A stretch of DNA of 53,147 nt from assembly GCA_039182515.1 (NCBI GenBank), contig JBCDCE010000025.1:1-53147 (forward strand), written 5' to 3'. The position numbers were made by a program, and so were the translations under genes. The notes under the pieces are model-generated. The model saw nothing but the letters and a program-made list of their open reading frames with translations. It had not been told where the DNA came from and made no database searches. This document shows, piece by piece, positions 24,939-33,466 of this stretch (positions within the stretch are counted from its first letter, which is position 1; the number at the start of each line of letters is the position of its first letter). The DNA comes from JBCDCE01 sp039182515 (GTDB taxonomy: Bacteria; Pseudomonadota; Alphaproteobacteria; Rhodobacterales; Rhodobacteraceae).

Positions 24939-26579
24939 TCAGTGTGTGTTTGGCGGCGTTGTCCAGCTTGGTGCTTTTGCTGGAGGCTTAACGTCGTCTT
25001 CGTTCCAGTAACCAATCAATACCCCAAGCTTGTCTTCTAGCCCGATCATTTGCGTGGCACGCGCTTCTGGCAATGTTTCGCGCTGACGGTACTGCAAGGC
25101 CCATTCGGCGAGAGCGAAGTGCATCTGCGCGCGTATTTCTGTATGATCTGATGATCTCCCGAGGTCTTTGAACTCGTTTGGATCGGTCTTGAGATCGAAG
25201 AGTATCGGCGAGAAGCCAGGGGCGTGGATATATTTCCAGTGCTCGTTGGCGATCATATACATCCGGCAGTCCATCGGGGCATGGCCCGTTTTGGGGCTGA
25301 ATGTTTGTTGTGAGTAATCATATTCACTCACCACATACTCGCGCCATGTTTCTGGCTCGTGCCCTTCCAGCAGCCTCATGAGCGAGCGGCCATCAAGGAT
25401 GTGTTCTGGGATCTCGCCGCCTGCGTATTCCACAAAGGTTGGGAGCAGATCTATTGCCTCGACGAGCTTGTCTTGCACCGTTCCGCGGGTCGCATCGCAG
25501 GATGGATCGGGGTCTGAGATAATCAGTGGGATTTTAACGGATGGGTCATGGAAGAAGTCTTTGTCGCCCATCCAGTGATCTCCGAGGTAGTCACCATGAT
25601 CGGATGTGAAGACGATCATCGTCTCTTCCATCAGCCCGCGCTCTTGCATGAACTCAAAGAGGATGCCGAGTTGATCGTCGATCTGTTTGATCAGGCCCAT
25701 GTAGGTTGGGACAATCGTTTCGCGGGCGTCTTCTTTGGAGAACGTACGGGCGCAAACCCGGTTGCGAAAATACTCTGCGAGCGGATTTGGGTCTTCAAAT
25801 TCTGCTTCTGACTTTACGGCCGGTTGCACGTCTGCGGCTGCGAACATGTCATTATACGGCGCTGGCGCAATATAGGGCCAATGTGGTTTGATGTAGGAAA
25901 GATGAAGGAGCCAAGGCGTTTGGCCGTCGTCTTGCGAAAGAAACTCCATTGCCCGCCGGGTCATATAAGGCGTTTCGGATTGCTCATCGGAAACACGGGC
26001 GGGTTGGGCGGCGACATCATTAAAGAAACCAGACCGGACCTTTTTGTCGCCTTGAACAGAATTGGCGGCCCAGTGCCAGGGGTTTCTGTGATCGTCAAAG
26101 CCTTGCTCGGCGAGGTAGTCGTTATAGGCAACGCCCGGTTTGACCATCATGTCGGGATGAACACCGTCGTCGCGTTCAAACTGTTTAAAGCCTGCATGGC
26201 TGTGGCGGAGGCCAACGTCACTTGAGGTGTCAATCCCAAGGCGGTCCATGCCAGCTGAATCTGGGATCATATGGGTTTTGCCAACAAGCACAGGCTCCAT
26301 GCCGAGCGGTTTGAGATGATCCCCAATGTTTTGTTCACCAATCCGAAGGGGCACAAAGTTGCCCGTAGCACCGTGCGAAGACACGTAGCGGCCAGTGTAA
26401 AAACTCATCCGGCTCGGGCCACAGATCGGAGATTGCACATAGGCGTTGCTAAAGCGGACGCCGCGTTCGGCTAGGCGATCAATGTTGGGCGTCTTGAGTG
26501 TCTTGTGGCCTGCGCAAGACAAATAGTCATACCGCAGCTGATCGCACATGATAAACAGGATGTTTTTACGTTTTGTCAC
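24939..26579 (-). CDS. Arylsulfatase / phosphonate monoester hydrolase family enzyme
   Basis: 546 residues of the alkaline-phosphatase superfamily. N-terminal metal aspartate in NILFIMCDQLRYD, the formylglycine signature CGPSR at about 53-57 (Cys is the residue to be oxidised, C-x-P-S-R), YTGRY, the second metal set FTSDHGDYLGDH and the KDFFHDPSVKIPL stretch. Overall it resembles rhizobial phosphonate monoester hydrolases and promiscuous arylsulfatases more than classical long arylsulfatases. No signal peptide, so it would act on imported substrate, in keeping with the adjacent TAXI-TRAP genes. It needs a maturase or FGE encoded elsewhere. Sulfate ester as the true substrate is favoured by context only. 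Confidence 0.85.
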   Translation of the reverse strand: MTKRKNILFIMCDQLRYDYLSCAGHKTLKTPNIDRLAERGVRFSNAYVQSPICGPSRMSFYTGRYVSSHGATGNFVPLRIGEQNIGDHLKPLGMEPVLVGKTHMIPDSAGMDRLGIDTSSDVGLRHSHAGFKQFERDDGVHPDMMVKPGVAYNDYLAEQGFDDHRNPWHWAANSVQGDKKVRSGFFNDVAAQPARVSDEQSETPYMTRRAMEFLSQDDGQTPWLLHLSYIKPHWPYIAPAPYNDMFAAADVQPAVKSEAEFEDPNPLAEYFRNRVCARTFSKEDARETIVPTYMGLIKQIDDQLGILFEFMQERGLMEETMIVFTSDHGDYLGDHWMGDKDFFHDPSVKIPLIISDPDPSCDATRGTVQDKLVEAIDLLPTFVEYAGGEIPEHILDGRSLMRLLEGHEPETWREYVVSEYDYSQQTFSPKTGHAPMDCRMYMIANEHWKYIHAPGFSPILFDLKTDPNEFKDLGRSSDHTEIRAQMHFALAEWALQYRQRETLPEARATQMIGLEDKLGVLIGYWNEDDVKPPAKAPSWTTPPNTH

Positions 26580-26718
26580 GCGTTTGTCTTTCGGGTCCTA
26601 ACACCGCTTTGGGTGGTGGTCTTGAAAAGGTTTCGTGGTTTTTGCGGCCTTTGTATTTTTGCGGCGACAGCGAGGAACCCGCTGCCGCCAAAGTCTCGAT
26701 ACTCATTCCTAAAGGGCT

Positions 26719-27474
26719 TCAGAGGTTCACTTTGCCGCCGTCTACGTTGAGCGTTTGACCCGTCACAAAGTCGCTATCGGGTGTGATGAGGTACATCAGT
26801 GTTCCCAAAAGATCTTCTGGCATCATTTCGCGCTTGATCGAGCGTGACTGAACGGTCGGGCCGCGTGCGGGATCAAAGCCAGCGTGGCCTTGAAGCGCTT
26901 CACTTTCTGTGAGGCCGGGCGCAATCGCGTTAATCTGGATGTTCTTGTCACCAAGCTCACGTCCGAAGCCCCGCGTAAGCGCAATCACTGCGCCCTTGGA
27001 CGCGGTATAGTGCGACAGGCCTGGAGGACCGTAGTAAAACGTTCCAGATGCGATGTTCACGATTTTACCACCACCTGCACGCAGCATCGCGGGTACAACT
27101 GCCTTGGTAGCTTGGTGTACGCCGCGCGCGTTGACGGTCATGACCTTATCGAACTCGTCGTTGTCGATCTGCATGAAGGGCTTGGGTTGGAGAGCTGCAA
27201 AGATCGAAGCGTTGTTGATCAAAATATTGACCGCGCCGTATTCCTTTTCACTGGATTCGACTACACTGGCGAGATTTTCATCGGATGTGACGTCAACATG
27301 CATGCCCATGGCTGCACCTCCAGCGTCTTTGATGGCGGCCACTGTATCGCCTGTGTCCAATACATCCGACACAACGATATTCGCGCCTTCGCTTGCCATG
27401 TGTCTGGCCATCACTGCGCCAATGCCGCGCCCGGCACCAGTGATGATGGCGGTTTTTCCGTCCAATCGTCCCAT
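26719..27474 (-). CDS. Short-chain dehydrogenase/reductase
   Basis: 251 residues, classical SDR. TGAGRGIG nucleotide motif at about 12-19, NNAS in the NNAG position, catalytic Ser in VNIASGTF and the YTASK pair (YxxxK), and a C-terminal TGQTLNVDGG. AGGGAG stands before ATG 27474; the much longer open frame upstream has no family sequence. It lies between the GST and sulfatase genes in the long minus-strand cluster. It would oxidise an alcohol or reduce a ketone with NAD(P); the substrate is not visible. Confidence 0.88.
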   Translation of the reverse strand: MGRLDGKTAIITGAGRGIGAVMARHMASEGANIVVSDVLDTGDTVAAIKDAGGAAMGMHVDVTSDENLASVVESSEKEYGAVNILINNASIFAALQPKPFMQIDNDEFDKVMTVNARGVHQATKAVVPAMLRAGGGKIVNIASGTFYYGPPGLSHYTASKGAVIALTRGFGRELGDKNIQINAIAPGLTESEALQGHAGFDPARGPTVQSRSIKREMMPEDLLGTLMYLITPDSDFVTGQTLNVDGGKVNL

Positions 27475-27553
27475 GTTGTTCTCCCTTTGTGGTGCGCCCT
27501 GTGTCGTTGAGGGGCAGTGTTGTTTGTTTCTCTTTGCGTCGTGACAGAGCGGC

Positions 27554-28372
27554 TCAAATCTCAATTTCGAGGATTTTGGCCACTTCAGGCCAACTTTGCG
27601 CGCCGTTTTCGCGCAAGTCGTTGGTGAGATCTTCTGGCACCCAGTCGATGAGGCAGGCTTTGAAATTTGCATTGCTCTCGATGGCGGCAAACCAGCGTTC
27701 TACATTCGGCAAACGCCCACCTTCCCACATCCCGCGCATCGACATCATGGCAAGCCGGTTCACGTAAGGCGTGAGCGAGATATCTGCGATGGAAAACTTG
27801 TTACCAACAAGCCAATCGTTGCCCTGTAGGGCATCTTCCATTTTGTGCAGGTAGGTGTCGTAGAGCTTAACTTTTTCGGCGGCCCCCGGCGCTTCAAATC
27901 CGTAGCGCACGAAACTGTCTTTCTGCTCTTTCCAGTTCGATGTGACTGAAAGCTTAGGCGTGGAGGCAAGGAATTTCTCCGCACCTTCTTTGCCCAGTTT
28001 TTTTAAGACTGTGTGACGGTGCGAGCAAACAAAGGTGACTGTACCGCAAGCGGGGTGCAGATCTTCATCGACCGCTTTTGTCCAGTAGCGAACCTGTGCG
28101 CGTTCCCAAGGGTCTTTGGGATGTACGCTGCTGTCGGGCATAATTTGATCAAGGTATTCTACGATCACGGTGCTGTCTGGGATCACAAGGTCGTCGTGTA
28201 CCAATGTGGGCACCACGCCCTTAGGATTAAGTTTGAGATACTCGGGCGTAAATTGCTCACCTGCCAGAATGTCGATGTAAACGCCGTCCCACTCCATGCC
28301 TTTTTCAGCCATCGCAAAGCGAACTTTGGCTGCGCAAACAGAGGATCCGTGATGGTAGAGTGTAAAGGTCAT
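27554..28372 (-). CDS. Glutathione S-transferase family protein (possible beta-etherase-like)
   Basis: 272 residues. The N-terminal thioredoxin-like GSH domain is clear (TLYHHGSSVCAAKVRFAMAE, LNPKGVVPTL, the cis-proline and DSTVIVEYLD), followed by an all-helical C-terminal domain with LVGNKFSIADI. It is longer than ordinary GSTs (about 200-220) owing to an insertion after VRYWTKAVDEDL. The VRxWTK stretch and added length recall the LigF/LigE-type lignin beta-etherases, but I cannot separate that from other long GSTs. ATG overlaps the aldehyde dehydrogenase stop as ATGA, so both act on the same route. Confidence 0.75.
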   Translation of the reverse strand: MTFTLYHHGSSVCAAKVRFAMAEKGMEWDGVYIDILAGEQFTPEYLKLNPKGVVPTLVHDDLVIPDSTVIVEYLDQIMPDSSVHPKDPWERAQVRYWTKAVDEDLHPACGTVTFVCSHRHTVLKKLGKEGAEKFLASTPKLSVTSNWKEQKDSFVRYGFEAPGAAEKVKLYDTYLHKMEDALQGNDWLVGNKFSIADISLTPYVNRLAMMSMRGMWEGGRLPNVERWFAAIESNANFKACLIDWVPEDLTNDLRENGAQSWPEVAKILEIEI

Positions 28373-29808
28373 AGCTGCACCGTCACCCATTTGAGTTCTG
28401 TCATGGCTTCGAGGTCGGCGTCTGTGCCTTCACGTCCGACGCCGCTTTCGCCATTGCCACCGAAGGGCACGTGCGCCTCATCGTGGATGGTGGGGCCATT
28501 GATGTGGCACATGCCGGCGCCGATGTTTTTGGCGAAGTGGAAGGCGCGATCGATGTCCTTGGTGAAGATCGCAGAGGAGAGGCCATATTCGGTGTCGTTG
28601 GCCTTCTCGAGGCCCTCTTCATAACTATCGATTGGATAGATCGAGGTGACAGGCCCAAAGGTCTCGGATTTACAAAGGATCATATCATCCGAGACATCCG
28701 TAAGAAGCGTCGGCTGGCACCGGTTTCCTTCCCATTCACCACCCGCAACCACCGTCGCCCCTTTGGCGACAGCGTCGGCTATATGGTCTTTCACGCGCTG
28801 GCGCTGCCGGTCGGAAATGATGGGGGCAATGACTGTGTTCGGGTCGCGCAGATCGCCCATTCCAACCTTGGAAGCGATCATTGCAAAGCGTTTGACGAAC
28901 TCTTCGTAAAGCGGGCGTTCCACATAAAAGCGGCTGGACCCGATGCAAGCTTGGCCCGCAAACATAAAGATAGACCGTGCAGCCAATGGCATGACCTTGT
29001 CGAGGTCGGCGTCTGCCAGGACAAGTGTTGGACTTTTGCCGCCAAGCTCCAGCGTGCTGGGTGTTTTGTTTTTGGCGCAAATCTCGTTGATATGCTGGCC
29101 AACAACCGTAGAGCCTGTAAAGGTCACAAAATCTACATCTTTGTGGCCAGTCAGATCATCACCAATCTCAGCCCCCATACCGGTTACGACATTATAGGTT
29201 CCTTCAGGAAAGCCCGCCTCAGCGATGATCTCGGCGAAAATCACTGTGAGGTGGGGGGCCATTTCCGACGGCAAGTGTACAACCGTGTTTCCAACCGCGA
29301 GGGCATTAGCCACAAGGCGCGTGGTTTTGATAAGCGGAACATTAAATGGCGTGATCACCGCTACAACACCCAGCGGCTCGCGAATGGACATCGAAAACGT
29401 ACCAGGTCGATCAGAAGGGATCGTTTCCCCTCGCACGTTGCGGCACATCCCGGCCGCAGCACGGATCATCGTGAGGCCTTTGGTGAATTCGAACATTGCT
29501 TTTTGGACTGGCGAGCCAATTTCGTCGATCAGGCAATCCACCAGCTCTTTTTGCCGATCCTCCATGATCTCAGCGACACGCAAAAGCCAGCGTTCGCGTT
29601 GGGTTGGTGTTGTTTCTTTGTAGTCAGCAAAAGCGCCTTTGGCGGCGGCAACCGCGCTGGCCATATCTGAGCCCGTACCTTTGGCGGCGAAAGCGTAAAG
29701 GCTGTCGTTTAGAGGGTTCAACACTTCAAAAGTCGCGCCGTCTTGCGCATCTTTCCATTGCCCTGCAATGAAATGCTGTAGAGTTTTGACCTCTGTTTTG
29801 GTGTCCAT
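28369..29808 (-). CDS. NAD(P)-dependent aldehyde dehydrogenase (vanillin/aromatic aldehyde type)
   Basis: 479 residues, full length. Catalytic glutamate in LELGGKSPT, catalytic cysteine in FAGQACIGSSR, substrate-loop VITPFNVPL (Rossmann entry) and GFTGST-like FVTFTGSTVVG, and the C-terminal FGPVTSIYPI. The GQ-C-I-G form and general build fit the vanillin/benzaldehyde/salicylaldehyde dehydrogenase group. It would turn an aromatic aldehyde into the acid, a natural feeder to protocatechuate. It is the first gene of the long minus-strand cluster and divergent from the GntR regulator; coupled to the GST. Exact aldehyde unknown. Confidence 0.85.
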   Translation of the reverse strand: MDTKTEVKTLQHFIAGQWKDAQDGATFEVLNPLNDSLYAFAAKGTGSDMASAVAAAKGAFADYKETTPTQRERWLLRVAEIMEDRQKELVDCLIDEIGSPVQKAMFEFTKGLTMIRAAAGMCRNVRGETIPSDRPGTFSMSIREPLGVVAVITPFNVPLIKTTRLVANALAVGNTVVHLPSEMAPHLTVIFAEIIAEAGFPEGTYNVVTGMGAEIGDDLTGHKDVDFVTFTGSTVVGQHINEICAKNKTPSTLELGGKSPTLVLADADLDKVMPLAARSIFMFAGQACIGSSRFYVERPLYEEFVKRFAMIASKVGMGDLRDPNTVIAPIISDRQRQRVKDHIADAVAKGATVVAGGEWEGNRCQPTLLTDVSDDMILCKSETFGPVTSIYPIDSYEEGLEKANDTEYGLSSAIFTKDIDRAFHFAKNIGAGMCHINGPTIHDEAHVPFGGNGESGVGREGTDADLEAMTELKWVTVQL

Positions 29809-29941
29809 GACACGACTCCTGTGTTGTTTCGTAGGTCAAGCTCAGGACTCAAAACCGCTCAGGGAAACGCCGTACTTTACAATTTCGGACGCAAGTCTCA
29901 AAGACGACTCTAATGCATTCAAGAAAGATAAGACCTCGGTG

Positions 29942-30015
29942 GGGATCCCAAATCAAGACAAAACTTCCTGAGAATTTGGATTTCTGGTGAATACTCCTTG
30001 ACTTTGGGATCCCAA
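29942..30015. promoter_or_regulatory. Inverted pair of GGGATCCC palindromes between ALDH and GntR genes
   Basis: Two copies of GGGATCCC lie in the divergent gap, at 29942-29949 and 30006-30013 (the second inside the 12-base palindrome TTGGGATCCCAA). Their centres are 64 bases apart, about six helical turns. Flanks also match when one copy is inverted: CTTGATTTGGGATCCCCAC against CTTGACTTTGGGATCCCAAC. The right copy ends six bases before the GntR GTG. This looks like an operator pair for the adjacent regulator controlling both directions, though the core is not the usual FadR/FCD consensus. Confidence 0.6.
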
Positions 30016-30020
30016 CTTAA

Positions 30021-30821
30021 GTGAATGAGAACATGGAATCTATTGATACCGAACTCGCGGCTCAGATCAGAAGTGATATTGTTTTGGGCGCATATGGCGA
30101 AAACGAACGCCTGTCTGAGGCGCAGCTCTGCGAGAAGCATCATGTGTCGCGGACGCCTGTGAGACTTGCCTTGCGGATGTTGGAACACGAAGGCCTTATC
30201 CGGCGTGCGGAAGGTCGTGGTTACTATGTCAACACGCCAAAAGTAACAGACATATTGCAAGCGGTTTTGGTGCGTGGTCACCTGGAAAGCTTAGCTGCGC
30301 GGCTTATGGCGCAATCACCTGAGCGCCATGCAATGCTTCCGAAACTCGAAGCCGCGGCCAATGAAATTGATCGGTTGATCTCTATGGGGCAACTCGATGA
30401 TGGGTCGCGTCGGCAAATGCAGGCGCAAAACGCTATATTTCACAAAACGATTTTGGATGGCTGTGGCAACGATTTTGTAGGTTTCACCTGTAGCCGTATA
30501 AGTCACTTGCCGATGCTTGAGGTTGGAGCCATGGTCTTTGATCGCCAGGTTTTGTCGACCAAAGAAGGTGTCGAGCGCAGCCTGTTTCGGCTTCGGATCG
30601 GCAATTCGCAGCATCGTGTGATTTGCGAAGCTATTCAAAGTGGAGATGCGATCCGTGCCGAAGGTGTCATGCGGGAGCATTCAAATACAATGATCGCCTA
30701 CATTGAGGTGTTTGAGAAACGGAATGAAGCGCTGACCATTTCAGATTTGATTGGCTATTCGGGCATCGATGTCTCACGCACTGAATCCGCGATTGCCCAA
30801 TTTGGTGAGGCTAAAACCTGA
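30021..30821 (+). CDS. GntR-family (FCD/FadR-type) transcriptional regulator
   Basis: 266 residues. N-terminal winged HTH: ERLSEAQLCEKHHVSRTPVR, ALRMLEHEGLIRR, GRGYYVN; then an all-helical FCD ligand domain with metal-site-like histidines (NAIFHKTILDGC, HRVICEAIQSGDA, MREHSNTM). Start GTG 30021 or ATG 30033; neither has a strong ribosome site. It is divergent from the aldehyde dehydrogenase cluster and 41 bases before the second alkylsulfatase-like gene, so it probably controls both arms in response to a pathway carboxylate. Confidence 0.88.
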   Translation: MNENMESIDTELAAQIRSDIVLGAYGENERLSEAQLCEKHHVSRTPVRLALRMLEHEGLIRRAEGRGYYVNTPKVTDILQAVLVRGHLESLAARLMAQSPERHAMLPKLEAAANEIDRLISMGQLDDGSRRQMQAQNAIFHKTILDGCGNDFVGFTCSRISHLPMLEVGAMVFDRQVLSTKEGVERSLFRLRIGNSQHRVICEAIQSGDAIRAEGVMREHSNTMIAYIEVFEKRNEALTISDLIGYSGIDVSRTESAIAQFGEAKT

Positions 30822-30862
30822 ACCAAAAAACACCTAATTCTCATTAAAGTCGGAGAGAGCGT

Positions 30863-32140
30863 ATGCCTGCTCACCCAAGCCTCGTCGCGCAAAACGCGCA
30901 ATTCGAAAAGAAAATACATGAACTTTCACCGACCGTTTTTATGGCGGTCGGGTATGCGGCTTCTAACGTGCATTTCCTGGTTGGAGAGGCTGGTATAGTG
31001 GTGATTGACACCACAGAAACCACCCAAGCCGCAGAGAATATTCTCGCTGATTTCCGGAAGATTTCCTCCCTGCCCATTACAACCATTATCTACACGCATT
31101 CGCATCGGGATCACATTTCGGGCGCTACCGTCTTCGCCGAAGGGAAAGATGTTGAAGTGATTGCCTCCAATAATTTCACCTCGGATTTGGTCGGCGTTGA
31201 TACGGCAAAGCCCGCACCCAACAAAGCGCTCATGGCGCGCACCAAACGCCATTTTGGGATCAGCCTGCGGCCAGACGAACGGATTAGTGTGGGCGTTGGT
31301 CCTGGTGACCGGCCTATGAAGGGTATGGGGGCTGGGTATATCGAACCGACACTGCGCATCTCTGAGACCACACAGATTTCACGCGAGGGCTTTGACCTTG
31401 AATTGGCAAAAGCCCCTGGTGAGACGCCTGACCACATCATCGTTTGGCTTTCCGCGCAGAAGACGCTCTTTAGCGGTGACAATTTCTATCACGCTTTTCC
31501 CAACCTTTATGCGATCCGAGGTACATCCTATCGAGATTTCGACGCTTGGGCCGACACAATGGATCAGTTGATGTCGTATGAGCCAGAGATCTTGGCGCCT
31601 GGACATACCCAACCCGTGATTGGCGCAGACGCCATTCGCGAGGCACTGACCAACTACCGCGATGCGATCCGATCTGTGGTGTCGCAAACCGTTGAGGGCA
31701 TGAATGCGGGTCTTGATCCCGTGACCATCGCGGCGGACCTAAAATTGCCCGATCACTTGGCAAAGCAGCCGTATCTTCAAGAATTTTACGGAGACGTCGG
31801 TTATGCGTCCCGGGCATATTTTGCGGGCACCCTTGGCTGGTTTGACGGCAACGCCACAAGCCTTGGGCAGTTGCCGCCAGCATCTGAGGCAGCAAAGATC
31901 ATCCAGCTTGCAGGTGGCGCAGAAGCGGTGTTCAAAGCGGCGCAAGAGGCTTTGCATGGCGGTGAGGCGCAATGGGCGATGGAGCTCGCGGATCGTTTGA
32001 TGGCTGCAGATGAAATGGCTGCAGAAGCAGCCACTGTCAAAATCCAAGCGTTGCGCCACGTGGCGGACCACACAATCAATGCTCCTACACGAAATTACTA
32101 TCTGCTAACGGCGCGCGAGTTGGAAGAAACCCTGTTGTGA
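30863..32140 (+). CDS. Alkylsulfatase-like metallo-beta-lactamase-fold hydrolase (copy 2)
   Basis: 425 residues, same architecture as the protein at 20062-21345 and plainly a paralogue, with long identical stretches by eye (FPNLYAIRGT, VGVGPGDRP, PGETPDH). MBL motif THSHRDH, further ligands in SGDNFYHAF and APGHT, then the dimerisation domain marker LQEFYGDVGYASRAYF and LGWFDGN. It too lacks the C-terminal SCP2-like domain of SdsA1. GGAGAG stands before the ATG. Its stop overlaps the GTG start of the NrtS-like gene. Presumably a cytoplasmic sulfate-ester hydrolase; why two copies are kept is unclear, perhaps primary versus secondary or different chain substrates. Confidence 0.85.
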   Translation: MPAHPSLVAQNAQFEKKIHELSPTVFMAVGYAASNVHFLVGEAGIVVIDTTETTQAAENILADFRKISSLPITTIIYTHSHRDHISGATVFAEGKDVEVIASNNFTSDLVGVDTAKPAPNKALMARTKRHFGISLRPDERISVGVGPGDRPMKGMGAGYIEPTLRISETTQISREGFDLELAKAPGETPDHIIVWLSAQKTLFSGDNFYHAFPNLYAIRGTSYRDFDAWADTMDQLMSYEPEILAPGHTQPVIGADAIREALTNYRDAIRSVVSQTVEGMNAGLDPVTIAADLKLPDHLAKQPYLQEFYGDVGYASRAYFAGTLGWFDGNATSLGQLPPASEAAKIIQLAGGAEAVFKAAQEALHGGEAQWAMELADRLMAADEMAAEAATVKIQALRHVADHTINAPTRNYYLLTARELEETLL

Positions 32141-32391
32141 CCGACGCGTCAGAGCGCTCCTTTTTGTGGCTGGCTGTGCAGCCTTCTGTGGTCAAGCGGG
32201 CCGCGAAAATTGCGTTAATCGTTGGTGTGATTTTGGCGCTTATCAATCATGGAGATGCGCTCTTTACAGGCACACTCTCACTTTTGGGAGCCTTGAAGAT
32301 CTTGCTGACCTTTTGCGTCCCCTATTGCGTGTCGACCTATTCATCTGTTTTGGCGATCCGCGAGCGATCCCAATTTATCGACCCGCGCTAG
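32137..32391 (+). CDS. NrtS-like small membrane protein (anion transport?)
   Basis: 84 residues with two hydrophobic segments (AAKIALIVGVILALINHGDALF and LGALKILLTFCVPYCVSTY). The LINHGD and VPYCVSTYSSV motifs are those I associate with NrtS, a small protein described as a nitrate/nitrite transporter in cyanobacteria. GTG start overlaps the alkylsulfatase-like stop as GTGA, so the two are translated together. No nitrate gene is near. A role in moving an inorganic anion such as the released sulfate is a hypothesis from context. It ends overlapping the stop of the convergent sulfotransferase-like gene. Confidence 0.6.
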   Translation: MTDASERSFLWLAVQPSVVKRAAKIALIVGVILALINHGDALFTGTLSLLGALKILLTFCVPYCVSTYSSVLAIRERSQFIDPR

Positions 32392-33446
32392 AGAATAATG
32401 CTTTTTGCGAGCGCCAGGATTTCTGGCGCGTCGGGTGCGTACCAGCGCGCGCGAAAGAGCCAGTTGATTTGGCCAAACTGACTTTCGACAAAATGAGGGC
32501 TCACAAACTCGCGCACGACTTCACCCTCAGGTGTCACTTCAAACAGGCAACCTTTATTGCCTTCGCAGATAAGTGTATTGCCAGACGGCAAACGCTGAAC
32601 TCCGCCCATATGAGGCGAATAGAACGACGTAAAATCGTCCCAAGCGCTATAGCGCCATATGATCTCGTTGGTCTCAGGGTCAATTTCCCAGATCTGGCTA
32701 TGGCTGAGATCCGCGCCATAGAGCCCATTCGCAAAGATAAGCACATTGCCATTTTCCAGCATTTGCGCATCGTGTTGTCCGCCCAATGCGTCGTCCTGAA
32801 AAGCCCAAACAACTTCGCCTTTTGTTGCATCCAGAATGACGAGCAGGTTGAGGTTTTTGGAGCTAACCAAATACGTGTCGTTCCCCAGTGGCAGCACCGT
32901 GTTGGTATGCCCATAACTCCAGCGGTTGGCGTTGCGATATAGCTCATAGCGCTCCAAGAGATTGGTGAAATGCCATTCCCAAAGGAGGGCGCCAGTTTCA
33001 TCCACTCTTCGAATAGCCTCTCCAAACGGACCGCCTGGCGTTTCAGAACCGGGAATACCGCCTTTGACGCGCGCTTTTTCGCTGTCTGAAAGCTCCGTAA
33101 AGGCAGCATATACCACGCCATCGCCCAGCCGCCTGGCGTCATGGTGCTGATAGGGGTCTTCATGTCGCCAGATCAGAGTGCCGTCGGGGCCGTATTCGGA
33201 CATGCGGCCACTCACGGTGAGGGCAACACCTTTGCGAATGTCGCTGCGTTCATTGGCAAACAAATTCCCATTGGGCAGCAGGTAGCTCCAATTCGTCATA
33301 CCCGTGCATGTGATCCACTTATGCGCAACGCTTCCATCGGGTCGCAAAAGGAAGGAGGTGTCTCCCTCTACAGGTCGGATCAGAACATAACCTGGAGTGG
33401 AGCGTTTTGGATCATCAAAAACCAAGCCCGTGTGCCGAATGCGCAT
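32388..33446 (-). CDS. Arylsulfotransferase (ASST)-like beta-propeller protein
   Basis: 352 residues from ATG 33446, where MRIRHTGLVFDD begins; the 60 codons open upstream read through the neighbouring gene out of frame. Repeated blade motifs carry a histidine each: QHHDARRLGDG, YGHTNTVLPLG, GQHDAQMLENGN, SPHMGGVQRLPSGN. This is the pattern of bacterial arylsulfotransferases, where a histidine takes the sulfuryl group from a phenyl sulfate and gives it to another phenol without PAPS. Known ASSTs are periplasmic with a signal peptide; none is visible here. It may be a cytoplasmic relative with different chemistry. It lies downstream of a broken P450-reductase pair. Confidence 0.7.
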   Translation of the reverse strand: MRIRHTGLVFDDPKRSTPGYVLIRPVEGDTSFLLRPDGSVAHKWITCTGMTNWSYLLPNGNLFANERSDIRKGVALTVSGRMSEYGPDGTLIWRHEDPYQHHDARRLGDGVVYAAFTELSDSEKARVKGGIPGSETPGGPFGEAIRRVDETGALLWEWHFTNLLERYELYRNANRWSYGHTNTVLPLGNDTYLVSSKNLNLLVILDATKGEVVWAFQDDALGGQHDAQMLENGNVLIFANGLYGADLSHSQIWEIDPETNEIIWRYSAWDDFTSFYSPHMGGVQRLPSGNTLICEGNKGCLFEVTPEGEVVREFVSPHFVESQFGQINWLFRARWYAPDAPEILALAKSIIL

Positions 33447-33466
33447 TGCGTGTCTGGTCCTCTCTG

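Noticed and set aside
28471..29670. Long open frame (about 400 codons) on the plus strand inside the aldehyde dehydrogenase
   Set aside because: It is antisense to a full-length enzyme with all catalytic motifs and has no family sequence or ribosome site; codon bias of the sense gene explains it.
32166..32942. Plus-strand frame overlapping the NrtS-like gene and the sulfotransferase-like gene
   Set aside because: Different frame from the coupled NrtS-like gene and antisense to the propeller protein; no homology pattern.
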